Source: Rhizobiaceae bacterium
GTDB taxonomy: Bacteria; Pseudomonadota; Alphaproteobacteria; Rhizobiales; Rhizobiaceae
DNA length: 15,127 bases
Assembly (NCBI GenBank): GCA_021648425.1
Contig: JAKISV010000052.1
Location: 1-15,127, forward strand
Direction of reading: 5' to 3'
The translations under genes were made by a program, and so were the position numbers. Positions 1-8,405 of the stretch are shown here, piece by piece. Position 1 is the stretch's first letter, and each line of letters opens with the position of its first letter. The notes beneath the pieces are model-generated. The model was not told where the DNA came from and did not search any database. It was given only the letters and a program-made list of their open reading frames with translations.

Positions 1-285
1 CAAAAATATGAAAAAGGAGCCAATCGCATTGGTGCAAGCCGCCTTCAACACATATCAACCATACTCAATACCCCAATTTCATTCTTCTTTGAAGATGCAC
101 CCAGCGCTGATGGCAGCGCAGCAGGGGGATTGAAAGAATCCAGTTCCGCAAATTATGTGGTGGATTTTTTGTCCAGTTCCGAAGGGTTGCAACTAAACCG
201 GGCTTTCGTAAAAATCAGCGATGGGCGTGTTCGCCGCAAAATTGTTGATTTGGTCAAGGCATTGGCTGCAGAAAAGGATGAATAA
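1..285 (+). CDS. XRE-family HTH transcriptional regulator, C-terminal part (5' end outside window)
   Basis: An open frame runs from the first base to TAA at 283-285, giving 94 residues without a start, so the N-terminus lies upstream of the window. The first residues (QKYEKGANRIGASRL) look like the end of an XRE/Cro-C1 helix-turn-helix, with the recognition helix followed by a turn. They are followed by a segment reading LNTPISFFFEDAP. This pattern is typical of the short alphaproteobacterial HTH regulators often found directly before metK. The C-terminal tail (about residues 45-94) is charged, and no enzymatic domain is seen. The gene is closed by its own terminator (318-358), so it is probably transcribed separately from metK. 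What it regulates cannot be told from this fragment. Confidence 0.75.
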   Translation, partial: QKYEKGANRIGASRLQHISTILNTPISFFFEDAPSADGSAAGGLKESSSANYVVDFLSSSEGLQLNRAFVKISDGRVRRKIVDLVKALAAEKDE

Positions 286-317
286 TAAAACTGGAATTTC
301 CACTGTTTTATAAAAAA

Positions 318-358
318 TCAAAGCCCCAACCCTTATCAGGCTGGGGCTTTTTGCTTTT
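318..358 (+). terminator. Rho-independent terminator after the HTH gene
   Basis: A perfect 9-bp stem is formed by AAAGCCCCA (320-328) and TGGGGCTTT (342-350), with a 13-nt loop. A T-rich tract, TTGCTTTTCT, follows. It lies 33 nt after the HTH stop codon and separates that gene from metK. Confidence 0.88.
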
Positions 359-386
359 CTCATTTCATGATTCTTAAATTGCCCAC

Positions 387-414
387 TTGACCTAGCAGCC
401 ATGCCCTATAAAAG
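387..414 (+). promoter_or_regulatory. Candidate metK promoter
   Basis: TTGACC (387-392) resembles a sigma-70 -35 box. A TATAAAAG stretch (407-414) downstream gives a loose -10 with 14-16 nt spacing, depending on the register chosen. Its position between the upstream terminator and metK fits, but spacing and -10 match are poor. The 60-nt leader that follows (415-473) contains a small imperfect hairpin around 435-452. I do not recognise any SAM riboswitch class in it. Confidence 0.35.
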
Positions 415-473
415 ACATCTCAACTTTTAGCGGTACACTTGATTGTGCGTACTTCAACATTTCGGAGAATATT

Positions 474-1718
474 ATGGCTCGCAACAACTACCACTTCACC
501 AGTGAATCTGTTTCAGAAGGGCATCCAGACAAAGTCTGTGACAGAATATCTGATGAAATTGTTGACCTGGTTTATAAAGAAGCCCGAAAAAACGGCAACG
601 ACCCCTGGGCCGCCCGTATTGCCTGCGAGACACTAACCACCACCAATCGTGTGGTAATTGCCGGTGAAGTTCGTGTGCCGGATTCTTTGCTCAAGACAGA
701 TAAAAACGGCAACAAAGTAATCAACCCGACCCGTTTTCGCTCCGCTGCACGCCGTGCCATCCGGGATATTGGTTATGAGCAGGATGGTTTTCATTGGAAA
801 AACGCTAAAATCGATGTGCTGTTACATTCACAGTCTGTCGATATTGCTCAAGGTGTGGACAATTCTTCCGACCGTCAGGGCGAAGAAGGCGCTGGTGATC
901 AGGGCATTATGTTTGGTTATGCCTGCCGTGAAACACCCGAATTAATGCCTGCGCCTATTTACTATTCCCATAAGATTCTGGAACTGTTGGCCGCAGAACG
1001 CAAAAAGGGCGAAGGCGACCTTGGTAAACTCGGCCCCGATGCCAAGTCCCAGGTAACCGTTCGTTATGAAGACGGAAAACCGGTGGAAGCAACCCAGATT
1101 GTTGTTTCAACCCAGCATCTGGACGATAGCTGGGATTCAGCCAAAGTTCGTAAAGTTATCGAGCCCAGCATTCGCAAGGCAATGGATGGGCTTAAAATTG
1201 CTGATGATTGCCAGTGGCACATTAATCCAACAGGCAAATTCGTAATCGGCGGTCCCGATGGCGATGCCGGTCTCACCGGCCGCAAAATCATCGTTGACAC
1301 CTATGGCGGTGCTGCTCCCCATGGCGGTGGTGCTTTCTCCGGCAAAGACACAACAAAGGTTGACCGCTCTGCTGCTTATGCCTCGCGCTATCTCGCTAAA
1401 AATGTCGTGGCAGCAAATCTGGCCGACCGCTGCACAATTCAGCTGTCCTATGCGATTGGTGTCGCCCAGCCACTTTCGATTTATGTCGATACCCATGGCA
1501 CCGGAAAAATTCCCGATGCGCAAATGGAACTGGTACTCGCAGATGTGATGGATTTGTCACCAACCGGTATCCGTAAACATCTGGACCTCAACAAACCGAT
1601 TTACGCCCAAACCGCCGCCTATGGCCATTTTGGTCGCAAGCCCGGTCGCGGCGGTTCATTTTCCTGGGAAAAGACAGACCTCACCAAAACCCTCAAAGAT
1701 GCGATCAAAGCACTTTAA
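474..1718 (+). CDS. metK: S-adenosylmethionine synthetase (methionine adenosyltransferase)
   Basis: The 414-residue protein makes S-adenosylmethionine from ATP and methionine in the cytoplasm, supplying the methyl donor used by, among others, the TrmB enzyme encoded next. Family signatures are present: [10 protein letters not shown] (11-20, ATP-binding His/Asp/Lys), the GAGDQG loop (139-144), the glycine-rich GGGAFSGKD phosphate-binding motif (284-292) and a conserved AYGHFGR (382-388) near the C-terminus. Length is slightly above the enterobacterial form because of short insertions common in alphaproteobacterial MetK, for example the [15 protein letters not shown] loop near 177-191. The ATG is well supported: GGAG at 464-467 lies 6 nt before it, and the protein begins at the family's usual N-terminus. 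Homotetramer formation and Mg/K dependence are known for the family and are not visible here. Confidence 0.98.
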   Translation: MARNNYHFTSESVSEGHPDKVCDRISDEIVDLVYKEARKNGNDPWAARIACETLTTTNRVVIAGEVRVPDSLLKTDKNGNKVINPTRFRSAARRAIRDIGYEQDGFHWKNAKIDVLLHSQSVDIAQGVDNSSDRQGEEGAGDQGIMFGYACRETPELMPAPIYYSHKILELLAAERKKGEGDLGKLGPDAKSQVTVRYEDGKPVEATQIVVSTQHLDDSWDSAKVRKVIEPSIRKAMDGLKIADDCQWHINPTGKFVIGGPDGDAGLTGRKIIVDTYGGAAPHGGGAFSGKDTTKVDRSAAYASRYLAKNVVAANLADRCTIQLSYAIGVAQPLSIYVDTHGTGKIPDAQMELVLADVMDLSPTGIRKHLDLNKPIYAQTAAYGHFGRKPGRGGSFSWEKTDLTKTLKDAIKAL

Positions 1719-1721
1719 CAA

Positions 1722-2438
1722 ATGAATGCACAAAAAAATAACAACCCCGGTCACCCGCAAAGGGCAGCCGGGGCTTTTTTTGGCCGGCGAATAGCCAAGC
1801 CCTTAAAGCGTTCTCAGGTGAAACTGTTTGAAGAACTTTTACCGCGCTTAAAACTGGATTTATCAAATCCCGCACCAGCCGATCTGCGCCAACTGTTCAC
1901 CCATAAAACAGATGAAATAATTCTGGAAATAGGTTTTGGCGGCGGTGAACATCTTGTCCAGCGGGCAGTTGAAAAGCCCGCCAGTGGTTACATCGGGTGT
2001 GAACCGTTTATCAATGGCATGGGCAAGATCCTGTCGGCAATTGATAAAAATAACCTCACCAATATTTGCCTCCATGATGAAGACGCCACGCCATTGCTTG
2101 ACTGGCTGCCCACCGCGTCAATTGACAGGGTTGTTTTGCTCTATCCCGACCCCTGGCCCAAAAAACGCCACTGGAAACGCCGGTTTGTGAACCGCAATAA
2201 CCTGACGCAGATAGCAAGAATACTGAAACCGGGAAGCGAGTTTCACTTTGCATCCGACATCGAACATTATGTCAACTGGACGCTGAAACATTGCCGCGAC
2301 AGCGGGTTGTTCGACTGGCAGGCGCAAAACAGCAGTGACTGGAAAACACCCTGGGCGCTCTGGCAATCCACGCGTTATGAAAAAAAAGCCCTGCGCGAAG
2401 ACAGAGTTCCTGCTTATCTGACTTTCAAAAGAATGTAG
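1722..2438 (+). CDS. trmB: tRNA (guanine-N7-)-methyltransferase
   Basis: This SAM-dependent enzyme methylates G46 in the variable loop of tRNAs. The 238-residue protein has the SAM-binding motif EIGFGGGEH (69-77), the hallmark [14 protein letters not shown] (141-154) and a C-terminal TRYEKKA (217-223). It also has the FFGRR...LKRSQ N-terminus (19-32) seen in alphaproteobacterial TrmB. The ATG lies 3 nt after the metK stop with no convincing Shine-Dalgarno, so translation may be coupled to metK. Codons 8-20 coincide with a strong terminator-like hairpin (1745-1781), and the T-tract encodes Phe19-Phe20. The next in-frame start candidate (GTG at 1818) would remove the conserved FFGRR segment, so 1722 is preferred. 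Pairing with metK makes sense because the product of one is the substrate of the other. Confidence 0.96.
   Translation: MNAQKNNNPGHPQRAAGAFFGRRIAKPLKRSQVKLFEELLPRLKLDLSNPAPADLRQLFTHKTDEIILEIGFGGGEHLVQRAVEKPASGYIGCEPFINGMGKILSAIDKNNLTNICLHDEDATPLLDWLPTASIDRVVLLYPDPWPKKRHWKRRFVNRNNLTQIARILKPGSEFHFASDIEHYVNWTLKHCRDSGLFDWQAQNSSDWKTPWALWQSTRYEKKALREDRVPAYLTFKRM
1743..1782 (+). terminator. Terminator-like hairpin inside the 5' end of trmB
   Basis: CCCCGG (1745-1750) pairs with CCGGGG (1768-1773), and inside it CCC (1754-1756) pairs with GGG (1762-1764). A C and then seven T residues (1775-1781) follow directly. It has all the parts of an intrinsic terminator but lies 24 nt inside the trmB reading frame, after metK. 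It could reduce trmB expression relative to metK, with translating ribosomes melting it. That role is inference. Confidence 0.7.
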
Positions 2439-2465
2439 ATTTCATCTGGCAATAACGAAATAAGC

Positions 2466-2494
2466 TTGCAATTTTGAATTGCGGGAGCTATATA
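2466..2494 (+). promoter_or_regulatory. Candidate sigma-70 promoter of the rimP-nusA-infB operon
   Basis: TTGCAA (2466-2471) and TATATA (2489-2494) are separated by exactly 17 nt, close to the housekeeping consensus. The site lies just after trmB and upstream of the leader hairpin. A transcript from here would have a leader of roughly 80-85 nt before the rimP GTG. Confidence 0.55.
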
Positions 2495-2519
2495 TCATCA
2501 AAATTCTCGGCATAATTTG

Positions 2520-2553
2520 CGAGAGTGGGTCCATCAGGCACCCGCTCTTTTTT
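2520..2553 (+). terminator. Leader hairpin with T-tract upstream of rimP (terminator or attenuator)
   Basis: AGAGTGGGT (2522-2530) pairs with ACCCGCTCT (2540-2548), giving a 9-bp stem with one G-T wobble and a 9-nt loop, followed by six Ts (2548-2553). It lies downstream of the candidate promoter and 30 nt before the rimP start, so it may end read-through from metK-trmB or attenuate the operon. A short alternative helix, TCTCG (2505-2509) with CGAGA (2520-2524), overlaps the base of the terminator stem and could compete with it. Autogenous control of this operon through NusA is known in enterobacteria. Applying it here is inference. Confidence 0.72.
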
Positions 2554-2583
2554 ATTGCCGGAAAACATCATTAGGAACATCCG

Positions 2584-3195
2584 GTGGCCCAGGCAACATT
2601 GCATCCACGAGACATCATAGAAAGCGGCAGCGAAGCTAGCATTGCTGCTATTGTTGAACCGGAAATCGAAGGTCTGGGGTTTCGGCTGGTGCGTGTTCAG
2701 GTGTCGGGGCAAAATGGCACAACGCTGCAAATCATGGTTGAACGGCCCGATGGGATGATTGAGGTTGGCGAGTGTGAAACCGTATCGCGCGCGCTGTCGC
2801 CACTTCTTGATATTGAGGAACCGTTGCCGGGAAATTACCATCTTGAGGTTTCTTCTCCCGGAATTGACCGCCCGCTGGTGCGCTTGTCAGATTTTGATAC
2901 CTGGTGCGGTCATGTGGCAAAACTGGAAACCTCGCAAATGATCAATGGTCGCAAGCGGTATAAGGGAACGATAATTTCAACCGATGGAAACAAAGTTACT
3001 TTCCGGGCGGATTTAGATAGTGAAGATGAGAACCCGGAATTCACAATCGCTATTGAAGACATGGCAACTGTGAAATTGATATTGACAGACGATTTGATCC
3101 GCGAATCTTTGCGCCGTGACAAAGCCTTGAGACAGGCCAACGGGCTAGAGGATCAAACCGACAGCAAAACAATACCAATGAGTGAGGATAATTAG
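2584..3195 (+). CDS. rimP: Ribosome maturation factor RimP
   Basis: RimP binds the maturing 30S subunit and helps early assembly of its head and body. The 203-residue protein carries the family signature LEVSSPGIDRPL (87-98) at the junction between the N-terminal alpha/beta domain (about 15-90) and the C-terminal Sm-like beta-barrel (about 100-170). A short charged C-terminal extension follows (175-203). The start is GTG. The upstream codons in this frame reach a TAG at 2572, and AGGA (2573-2576) lies 7 nt before the GTG, while the next ATG would cut off the N-terminal domain. It is the first gene of the conserved rimP-nusA-infB run. Confidence 0.95.
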   Translation: MAQATLHPRDIIESGSEASIAAIVEPEIEGLGFRLVRVQVSGQNGTTLQIMVERPDGMIEVGECETVSRALSPLLDIEEPLPGNYHLEVSSPGIDRPLVRLSDFDTWCGHVAKLETSQMINGRKRYKGTIISTDGNKVTFRADLDSEDENPEFTIAIEDMATVKLILTDDLIRESLRRDKALRQANGLEDQTDSKTIPMSEDN

Positions 3196-3230
3196 ACCCA
3201 TGAATTTATGCAAAAGTGCGGAGAAATAAA

Positions 3231-5003
3231 ATGGCTGTAAGTGCTAACAGGCTTGAACTTCTGCAAATCGCTGATGCGGTTGCGCGGGAAAAATCCATCG
3301 ATCGGGAAATTGTGATTTCCGCCATGGCTGAAGCCATCCAGAAAGCCGCGCGCTCGCGTTATGGCCAGGAAACCAATATCAAAGTCGAAATTGATCCCAA
3401 AACCGGTGATATCAGATTGCATCGGCTGCTGGAAGTAGTCGAAGAAGTTGAAGATTACACCGTGCAAATTTCGCTGGAACTGGCGCGCGATGATAGTCCC
3501 GAAATTCAGATTGGCGAATTTGTCTCCGAGCAATTACCGCCGATGGAATTTGGCCGCATCGCTGCTCAGTCCGCCAAGCAGGTGATTGTGCAAAAGGTTC
3601 GGGAAGCTGAACGTGATCAGCAGTATGATGAATTTAAAGACCGTATTGGTGAAGTGATCAACGGTACAGTCAAACGCGTTGAATACGGCAATGTGGTGGT
3701 TGACCTTGGCCGTGGCGAAGCAATTATCCGCCGTGATGAAACCATCCCGCGTGAGAATTTTCGCTATGGTGACCGCGTTCGTGCATTCATTTACGACGTG
3801 CGCCGCGAGCAGCGCGGGCCGCAGATTTTTCTGTCACGCACGCACCCCGAATTCATGGCCAAACTGTTCACCATGGAAGTGCCCGAAATCTATGATGGCG
3901 TCATCGAAATCAAATCCGTTGCCCGCGATGCGGGTTCACGCGCCAAGATTGCGGTTATCTCAAACGATGCATCAATTGACCCTGTAGGTGCTTGCGTTGG
4001 TATGCGCGGTTCGCGCGTGCAGGCGGTTGTTGGCGAATTGCAGGGCGAAAAAATCGATATTATCCCCTGGTCGCCCGATGCGGCAAGTTTCATCGTCAAC
4101 GCATTGCAGCCCGCCGAAGTGGCAAAAGTTGTGCTTGATGAAGAAGCCGAACGCATTGATGTTGTTGTGCCTGATGATCAGCTTTCGCTGGCAATTGGCA
4201 GGCGGGGCCAGAATGTTCGCCTTGCCTCTCAGTTAACCGGCTGGGACATCGACATCATGACCGAGCAGGAAGAGAGCGAACGTCGCCAGGCCGAATTTGC
4301 ACAAAATACAGCTAAATTTGTTGAGGCACTGAATGTCGATGAGATGGTGGCCCAGCTTCTGGCCTCGGAAGGGTTTTCCTCCGTTGAAGAAGTGGCCTAC
4401 GTGGACATGCTGGAGATCGCTTCGATTGAAGGCTTTGATGATGAGACCGCCGAAGAACTTCAGGCCCGTGCCCGTGAGTTCCTGGAAAAGCAGGAATCTG
4501 CTCTGGATAATGAAAGAAAGGCCCTGGGTGTCAGCGATGATCTGCGCGAAATCGAAGGCATTACCACTTCGATGATGGTTGCCCTTGGCAAAGATGAAAT
4601 CAAGACTATGGAAGATTTTGCTGGATGTGCCGCCGATGATCTCACCGGCTGGAACGAGCGCAAAGATGGTGAAACCACGCATTTTGATGGCTCGCTTGAA
4701 TCGTTCAAGCTTTCCAGAATTGATGCCGAAAACATGGTGATGGCTGCGCGCCTGAAAGTCGGCTGGGTAACGCCAGAAGACCTTGCGCCCCCGGTTGAAG
4801 AAACACCCGAGGGTGAAGAGGGTAGCGAAGATGCCGGTGAAACTGCCAGTGAAAAGGCCGGTGAAGCTGCCAGTGAAACTGCCAGTGAAAACGAAAGCGA
4901 AAAGGAAAGTGGTGAAGATGCATCTGTCTCCACATCTTCTGACACCGCACCAACCGAACCAGAAACTGTAAAGTCTGAGGCTGTAAATAAAGACGAAGGA
5001 TAA
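3231..5003 (+). CDS. nusA: Transcription termination/antitermination factor NusA
   Basis: NusA binds RNA polymerase and nascent RNA and modulates pausing, intrinsic termination and antitermination. The 590-residue protein shows, in order, an N-terminal polymerase-binding domain (1-130), an S1 domain (about 138-202), KH1 with GMRG (257-260) and KH2 with GRRG (323-326). These are followed by two helical acidic-repeat/HhH-type domains (about 365-420 and 440-510) and a low-complexity acidic tail (520-590). I place the start at ATG 3231, not the in-frame GTG at 3216, because MAVSANRLELLQIADAV matches the usual alphaproteobacterial N-terminus. CGGAGA (3219-3224) also sits 6 nt before the ATG and overlaps the GTG alternative. 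rimP ends 35 nt upstream and ylxR starts 31 nt downstream, which fits one operon. Confidence 0.97.
   Translation: MAVSANRLELLQIADAVAREKSIDREIVISAMAEAIQKAARSRYGQETNIKVEIDPKTGDIRLHRLLEVVEEVEDYTVQISLELARDDSPEIQIGEFVSEQLPPMEFGRIAAQSAKQVIVQKVREAERDQQYDEFKDRIGEVINGTVKRVEYGNVVVDLGRGEAIIRRDETIPRENFRYGDRVRAFIYDVRREQRGPQIFLSRTHPEFMAKLFTMEVPEIYDGVIEIKSVARDAGSRAKIAVISNDASIDPVGACVGMRGSRVQAVVGELQGEKIDIIPWSPDAASFIVNALQPAEVAKVVLDEEAERIDVVVPDDQLSLAIGRRGQNVRLASQLTGWDIDIMTEQEESERRQAEFAQNTAKFVEALNVDEMVAQLLASEGFSSVEEVAYVDMLEIASIEGFDDETAEELQARAREFLEKQESALDNERKALGVSDDLREIEGITTSMMVALGKDEIKTMEDFAGCAADDLTGWNERKDGETTHFDGSLESFKLSRIDAENMVMAARLKVGWVTPEDLAPPVEETPEGEEGSEDAGETASEKAGEAASETASENESEKESGEDASVSTSSDTAPTEPETVKSEAVNKDEG
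4833..4917 (+). repeat. Short degenerate repeats encoding the acidic NusA tail
   Basis: Imperfect tandem copies of a unit like GCCGGTGAAACTGCCAGTGAAA (for example from 4833, 4857 and 4867, with shorter remnants to 4917) encode runs of AGETASEK/AASETASEN. The reading frame is kept. Such slippage-prone acidic tails commonly vary in length between relatives. Confidence 0.6.
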
Positions 5004-5034
5004 TTTCGTTTAATTCCGGTGTCTGAAAAAAAGA

Positions 5035-5637
5035 ATGACTAAAAAGGAGAAAACAAGAACCTGTATTGTTACCCGCAAGGCGATGAATTGCGATGAAATG
5101 ATTCGCTTTGTCGTTGGACCGCAAGATGAGGTGGTTGCCGATCTGAAACAAAAACTGCCCGGCAGGGGAGTTTGGGTAATAAATTCGCGCCAAGCGGTCC
5201 AAAGCGCAATTGAGCGCAAACTGTTTGCCGCAGGTTTCAAGAAAAAGGTGAATGTCACCGTTGAGATTTTAGCGGTAATTGAAGGTTTGTTGCTGGCAAA
5301 GGTTGCACACGGACTTTCAATGGCAAAAAAATCCGGGCTGGTGATAACCGGTTTTGCTAAAGTCAGCGCTCTGGCTCGCAATGGAGATACAAAAATCCTG
5401 TTCCATGCCAGTGATGGCAGAGATGATGGAGTAGGGAAAATTAAGTCGGCCCTGGTAGCGTGCCAATCAAACGGCGGTTACAATAAAGGGTTGCCGCCGA
5501 TATTTAATGCCCTTAGCTCGAGCCAGCTGGATGTGGCACTTGGTATGAGTAATTCAGTTCATGTCGCCCTCATTCAGGGCGGCGCGACACGCAGTGTGAA
5601 AAAACAAATTTCTCGGTTTGAAACTTATTGCGCTTAA
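5035..5637 (+). CDS. ylxR: YlxR-family RNA-binding protein fused to an L7Ae/L30e-like domain
   Basis: The 200-residue protein has an N-terminal YlxR (DUF448) domain with RTCIVTR (8-14) and PGRGVWV (42-48). The C-terminal half (about 78-195) has the alternating helix/strand pattern and hydrophobic LVITGFAKV segment expected of an L7Ae/L30e-like (YlxQ-type) RNA-binding domain. Gram-positive bacteria encode YlxR and YlxQ separately between nusA and infB, and the fused form is usual in alphaproteobacteria. The exact role is not settled, and nucleoid- or RNA-associated functions have been proposed. The ATG at 5035 has only a weak A-rich ribosome-binding region. A GTG at 5019 is in another frame and stops after eight codons. 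Position between nusA and infB strongly supports the call. Confidence 0.9.
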   Translation: MTKKEKTRTCIVTRKAMNCDEMIRFVVGPQDEVVADLKQKLPGRGVWVINSRQAVQSAIERKLFAAGFKKKVNVTVEILAVIEGLLLAKVAHGLSMAKKSGLVITGFAKVSALARNGDTKILFHASDGRDDGVGKIKSALVACQSNGGYNKGLPPIFNALSSSQLDVALGMSNSVHVALIQGGATRSVKKQISRFETYCA

Positions 5638-5781
5638 GCACAATTGGCGAACCGTATTAACGAAAACAAAAACTGGGCCAAAAAAAAGAGAATGAAGGGC
5701 TGGATTTTCCAAGCCTAAAGGTCCAAAAAGCCCCCGCAGGCCTCATCACAGGCGCTGCAGGAAATTAGGAACTGGTAGAGC

Positions 5782-8346
5782 ATGAGTGACGGTGACGACA
5801 AAAACGTTGAAAGCAGCCCGAAAAAAACACTAACGCTGAAAAGTGGCGGTGTTTCACAGGGCACAGTTCGGCAAAATTTCTCCCATGGTCGCTCCAAGTC
5901 CGTGGTGGTTGAAACACGCAAACGCCGCATTTCCCTGCCCGGTGAAGCAAAACCGGCACCCGGTCCTGCCATTCCGGAAAAAGCAGACACAACGCCTGCT
6001 TCCCCTGCGCCTGTTTCTAAAAATCCGCCAACGGTTGCAAAAAGATCAGAAACTCCCAAGCTGGGTGGTTTGTCAGCCAGTGAACTTGATGCGCGCCGTC
6101 GTGCGCTTGAAGATGCCAAAGTTCGGGATATTGAAGACAACAAGCGCCTTGAAGAAGAGGCTGTGCGAAATGAAGAGCGCCTTGCCGCATTGGAAAAAGA
6201 GCGCGAAGAAAAAGAAAAACTGGATTTGGAGAGCGGCGCCAAAGAGCCAGCCTCAAGCGAACCGGCCTCCAAACAAGTACGTAAAGCAGCGGCTGCTGAA
6301 CCAGCCCCGATCAGGCCCGATGAAATTCCGGCAAAACTCCTGGATGTCGCCGGCGAAGACAAGAAGATCAAGGTTCTCAAACCTTTTGATCGCAAAAAAC
6401 CTGAAGAACCGGAAAAACCATCCAGACCAAAAGGCGGTGATGATCGCCGCCGTACCAAACTTACTCTGTCCAATGCGTTGGATGAAGATCGTGGCAAACG
6501 CGGTCCTTCTCTGGCCGCCCTTCGACGCCGCCAGGAAAAAGCCAAACGCGCCGCACGCCAACAGTCGGGTCCGCGCGAAAAAATCTCCCGCGAAGTGGTG
6601 TTGCCAGAAACAATTACTATCCAGGAACTGGCCCAGCGCATGTCTGAACGTTCAGTCGATGTCATCAAGTTTATGATGAAACAGGACCAGATGATGACAC
6701 CGGGCGATGTGCTTGATGCCGATACCGCCGAACTGATTGCCGAAGAATTTGGCCACACCGTGCGACGGGTTTCTGAATCCGATATCGAAGAGGGCATTTT
6801 TGATGCTCCCGATAATGAAGAAGATTTGCAGTCGCGCCCGCCGGTTGTCACCATCATGGGTCACGTTGATCACGGTAAAACTTCACTGCTTGATGCCATT
6901 CGCGATGCTAATGTCGTCAGTGGAGAAGCAGGTGGAATTACCCAGCACATCGGTGCTTATCAGGTAGAAAAGAACGGCCAGAAAATTACGTTCATCGATA
7001 CACCGGGCCACGAGGCGTTTACTGCCATGCGCGCGCGCGGGGCACAGGCAACCGATATTGCTGTTCTTGTAGTAGCCGCCGATGATGGCGTCATGCCGCA
7101 AACCATCGAATCCATCAATCATGCCAAAGCGGCCGGAGTACCGATTATTGTTGCTATCAACAAAATCGATTTACCCGATGTCGACCCTTCACGCGTGCGT
7201 AACGAGTTACTGCAACATGAAGTGTTTGTGGAAAGCATGGGTGGTGAAATTCTCGAAGTGGAAGTCTCAGCTCTCAAGGGCACCAATCTCGACAAGCTGC
7301 TTGAGGGAATTCTTTTGCAGGCGGAACTGCTTGAGCTGAAAGCCAACCCCGACAGACCCGCTGAAGGCATTGTCATTGAAGCGGAACTCGATAAGGGCCG
7401 TGGTCCTGTCGCAACTGTGCTGATTAATCGCGGCACTCTGCGCATTGGTGACATTATTGTTGCCGGTGATGAGTGGGGCCGGGTACGCGCTCTCGTCAAT
7501 GATCGCGGTGAACAAATGCAAGAAGCGCTGCCATCAATGCCGGTAGAGATCTTGGGGTTGAATAACACCCCTGCCGCCGGTGACCGTGTGGGTGTCGTGG
7601 ATAACGAAGCGCGCGCACGAGAAATCTCCGAATACCGCCACCGCCTCGCCCGCGACCTGGCTGCAGCAAACATGGCCGGTTCACGTGGTTCACTCGAGCA
7701 AATGATGTCGCAGTTACAAACCAGCGATTTGAGCGAGGCTGCGGTTGTTGTCAAAGGCGATGTGCAGGGTTCTGTGGAAGCCATTGCCGGCGCACTGGAA
7801 AAACTTGGCACAGAAGAAGTCGCAGCTCGCATGGTCCATTCCGGCGTGGGCGCGGTAACTGAATCCGATGTATCCCTTGCGGTGGCTTCAAACGCACCCA
7901 TTCTGGCCTTCAATGTACGAGCCAACAAACAGGCCCGTGATGCCGCCGAGGCGGAAGGCATTGAAATCCGGTATTATTCAATCATCTACGATCTGGTCGA
8001 TGATATCAAAGCCGTTCTTTCGGGAATGCTGGCGCCGGAACGTCGCGAGACATTCCTTGGTTATGCCGAAATTCTGGAAGTGTTCAACGTATCTAAAATC
8101 GGTAAAGTTGCCGGTTGTATGGTAACGGAAGGCAAAGTGGAACGTGGCATCGGCGTTCGCCTGTTGCGCGACAATGTCGTCATTCATGAGGGCATGCTGT
8201 CCTCTTTAAAGCGCTTCAAGGACGAAGTCTCCGAAGTGACCAGCGGTCAGGAATGCGGCATGGCCTTCGAGAACTACCAGGACATGCGCAAGGGTGACGT
8301 GATTGAGTGTTTCCGAGTGGAGCACATAGATAGACAACTCGACTAG
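5782..8346 (+). CDS. infB: Translation initiation factor IF-2
   Basis: IF2 is the GTPase that brings fMet-tRNA to the 30S P site and promotes subunit joining. The 854-residue protein begins with the alphaproteobacterial segment [18 protein letters not shown] (27-44). A long basic/acidic linker follows, with a predicted charged helix or coiled coil (about 98-148), and then an IF2 N-domain (about 270-330). The G domain has GHVDHGKTS (G1, 360-368), [10 protein letters not shown] (G2, 384-393), DTPGH (G3, 406-410), NKID (G4, 460-463) and SALKG (G5, 496-500). Domains II, III and the fMet-tRNA-binding C2 domain follow to the end. Start choice: an in-frame TAG lies at 5776-5778, and AGGA at 5767-5770 is 11 nt from the ATG, a somewhat long spacing. 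The 144-nt gap after ylxR holds no gene. Confidence 0.98.
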   Translation: MSDGDDKNVESSPKKTLTLKSGGVSQGTVRQNFSHGRSKSVVVETRKRRISLPGEAKPAPGPAIPEKADTTPASPAPVSKNPPTVAKRSETPKLGGLSASELDARRRALEDAKVRDIEDNKRLEEEAVRNEERLAALEKEREEKEKLDLESGAKEPASSEPASKQVRKAAAAEPAPIRPDEIPAKLLDVAGEDKKIKVLKPFDRKKPEEPEKPSRPKGGDDRRRTKLTLSNALDEDRGKRGPSLAALRRRQEKAKRAARQQSGPREKISREVVLPETITIQELAQRMSERSVDVIKFMMKQDQMMTPGDVLDADTAELIAEEFGHTVRRVSESDIEEGIFDAPDNEEDLQSRPPVVTIMGHVDHGKTSLLDAIRDANVVSGEAGGITQHIGAYQVEKNGQKITFIDTPGHEAFTAMRARGAQATDIAVLVVAADDGVMPQTIESINHAKAAGVPIIVAINKIDLPDVDPSRVRNELLQHEVFVESMGGEILEVEVSALKGTNLDKLLEGILLQAELLELKANPDRPAEGIVIEAELDKGRGPVATVLINRGTLRIGDIIVAGDEWGRVRALVNDRGEQMQEALPSMPVEILGLNNTPAAGDRVGVVDNEARAREISEYRHRLARDLAAANMAGSRGSLEQMMSQLQTSDLSEAAVVVKGDVQGSVEAIAGALEKLGTEEVAARMVHSGVGAVTESDVSLAVASNAPILAFNVRANKQARDAAEAEGIEIRYYSIIYDLVDDIKAVLSGMLAPERRETFLGYAEILEVFNVSKIGKVAGCMVTEGKVERGIGVRLLRDNVVIHEGMLSSLKRFKDEVSEVTSGQECGMAFENYQDMRKGDVIECFRVEHIDRQLD

Positions 8347-8405
8347 ATTTACCGCCAATATTATTGACCTTTCCGGTCCTATCCCGGTGAGGCGCAAAGG
8401 TGCCC

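Noticed and set aside
415..473. Possible SAM-responsive riboswitch in the metK leader
   Set aside because: Only a small imperfect hairpin is visible. The leader does not match the SAM-II, SAM/SAH or other SAM riboswitch patterns I know. A covariance-model search would settle it.
3200..3229. Ten-codon ORF between rimP and nusA ending just before the nusA ATG
   Set aside because: No ribosome-binding site of its own, and it is likely chance. The nusA ribosome-binding sequence lies inside it.
5019..5042. GTG start for ylxR with a possible frameshift in the A7 run
   Set aside because: The GTG frame stops after eight codons, and no simple one-base change joins it cleanly to the ylxR frame. The ATG at 5035 already gives a full domain.
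5692..5718. Eight-residue mini-ORF in the ylxR-infB gap, considered as a leader peptide
   Set aside because: No regulatory codon run and no attenuator hairpin with a T-tract behind it.
5715..6857. Long open frame on the minus strand opposite the infB 5' half
   Set aside because: It is serine/arginine-rich, has no recognisable domain, and is the mirror of the infB linker with its biased codon use. infB itself is certain in this region.
7119..7961. 280-codon open frame on the minus strand opposite the infB 3' half
   Set aside because: Antisense shadow of a well-conserved GTPase gene, low-complexity Ser/Ala/Thr composition, no motif.
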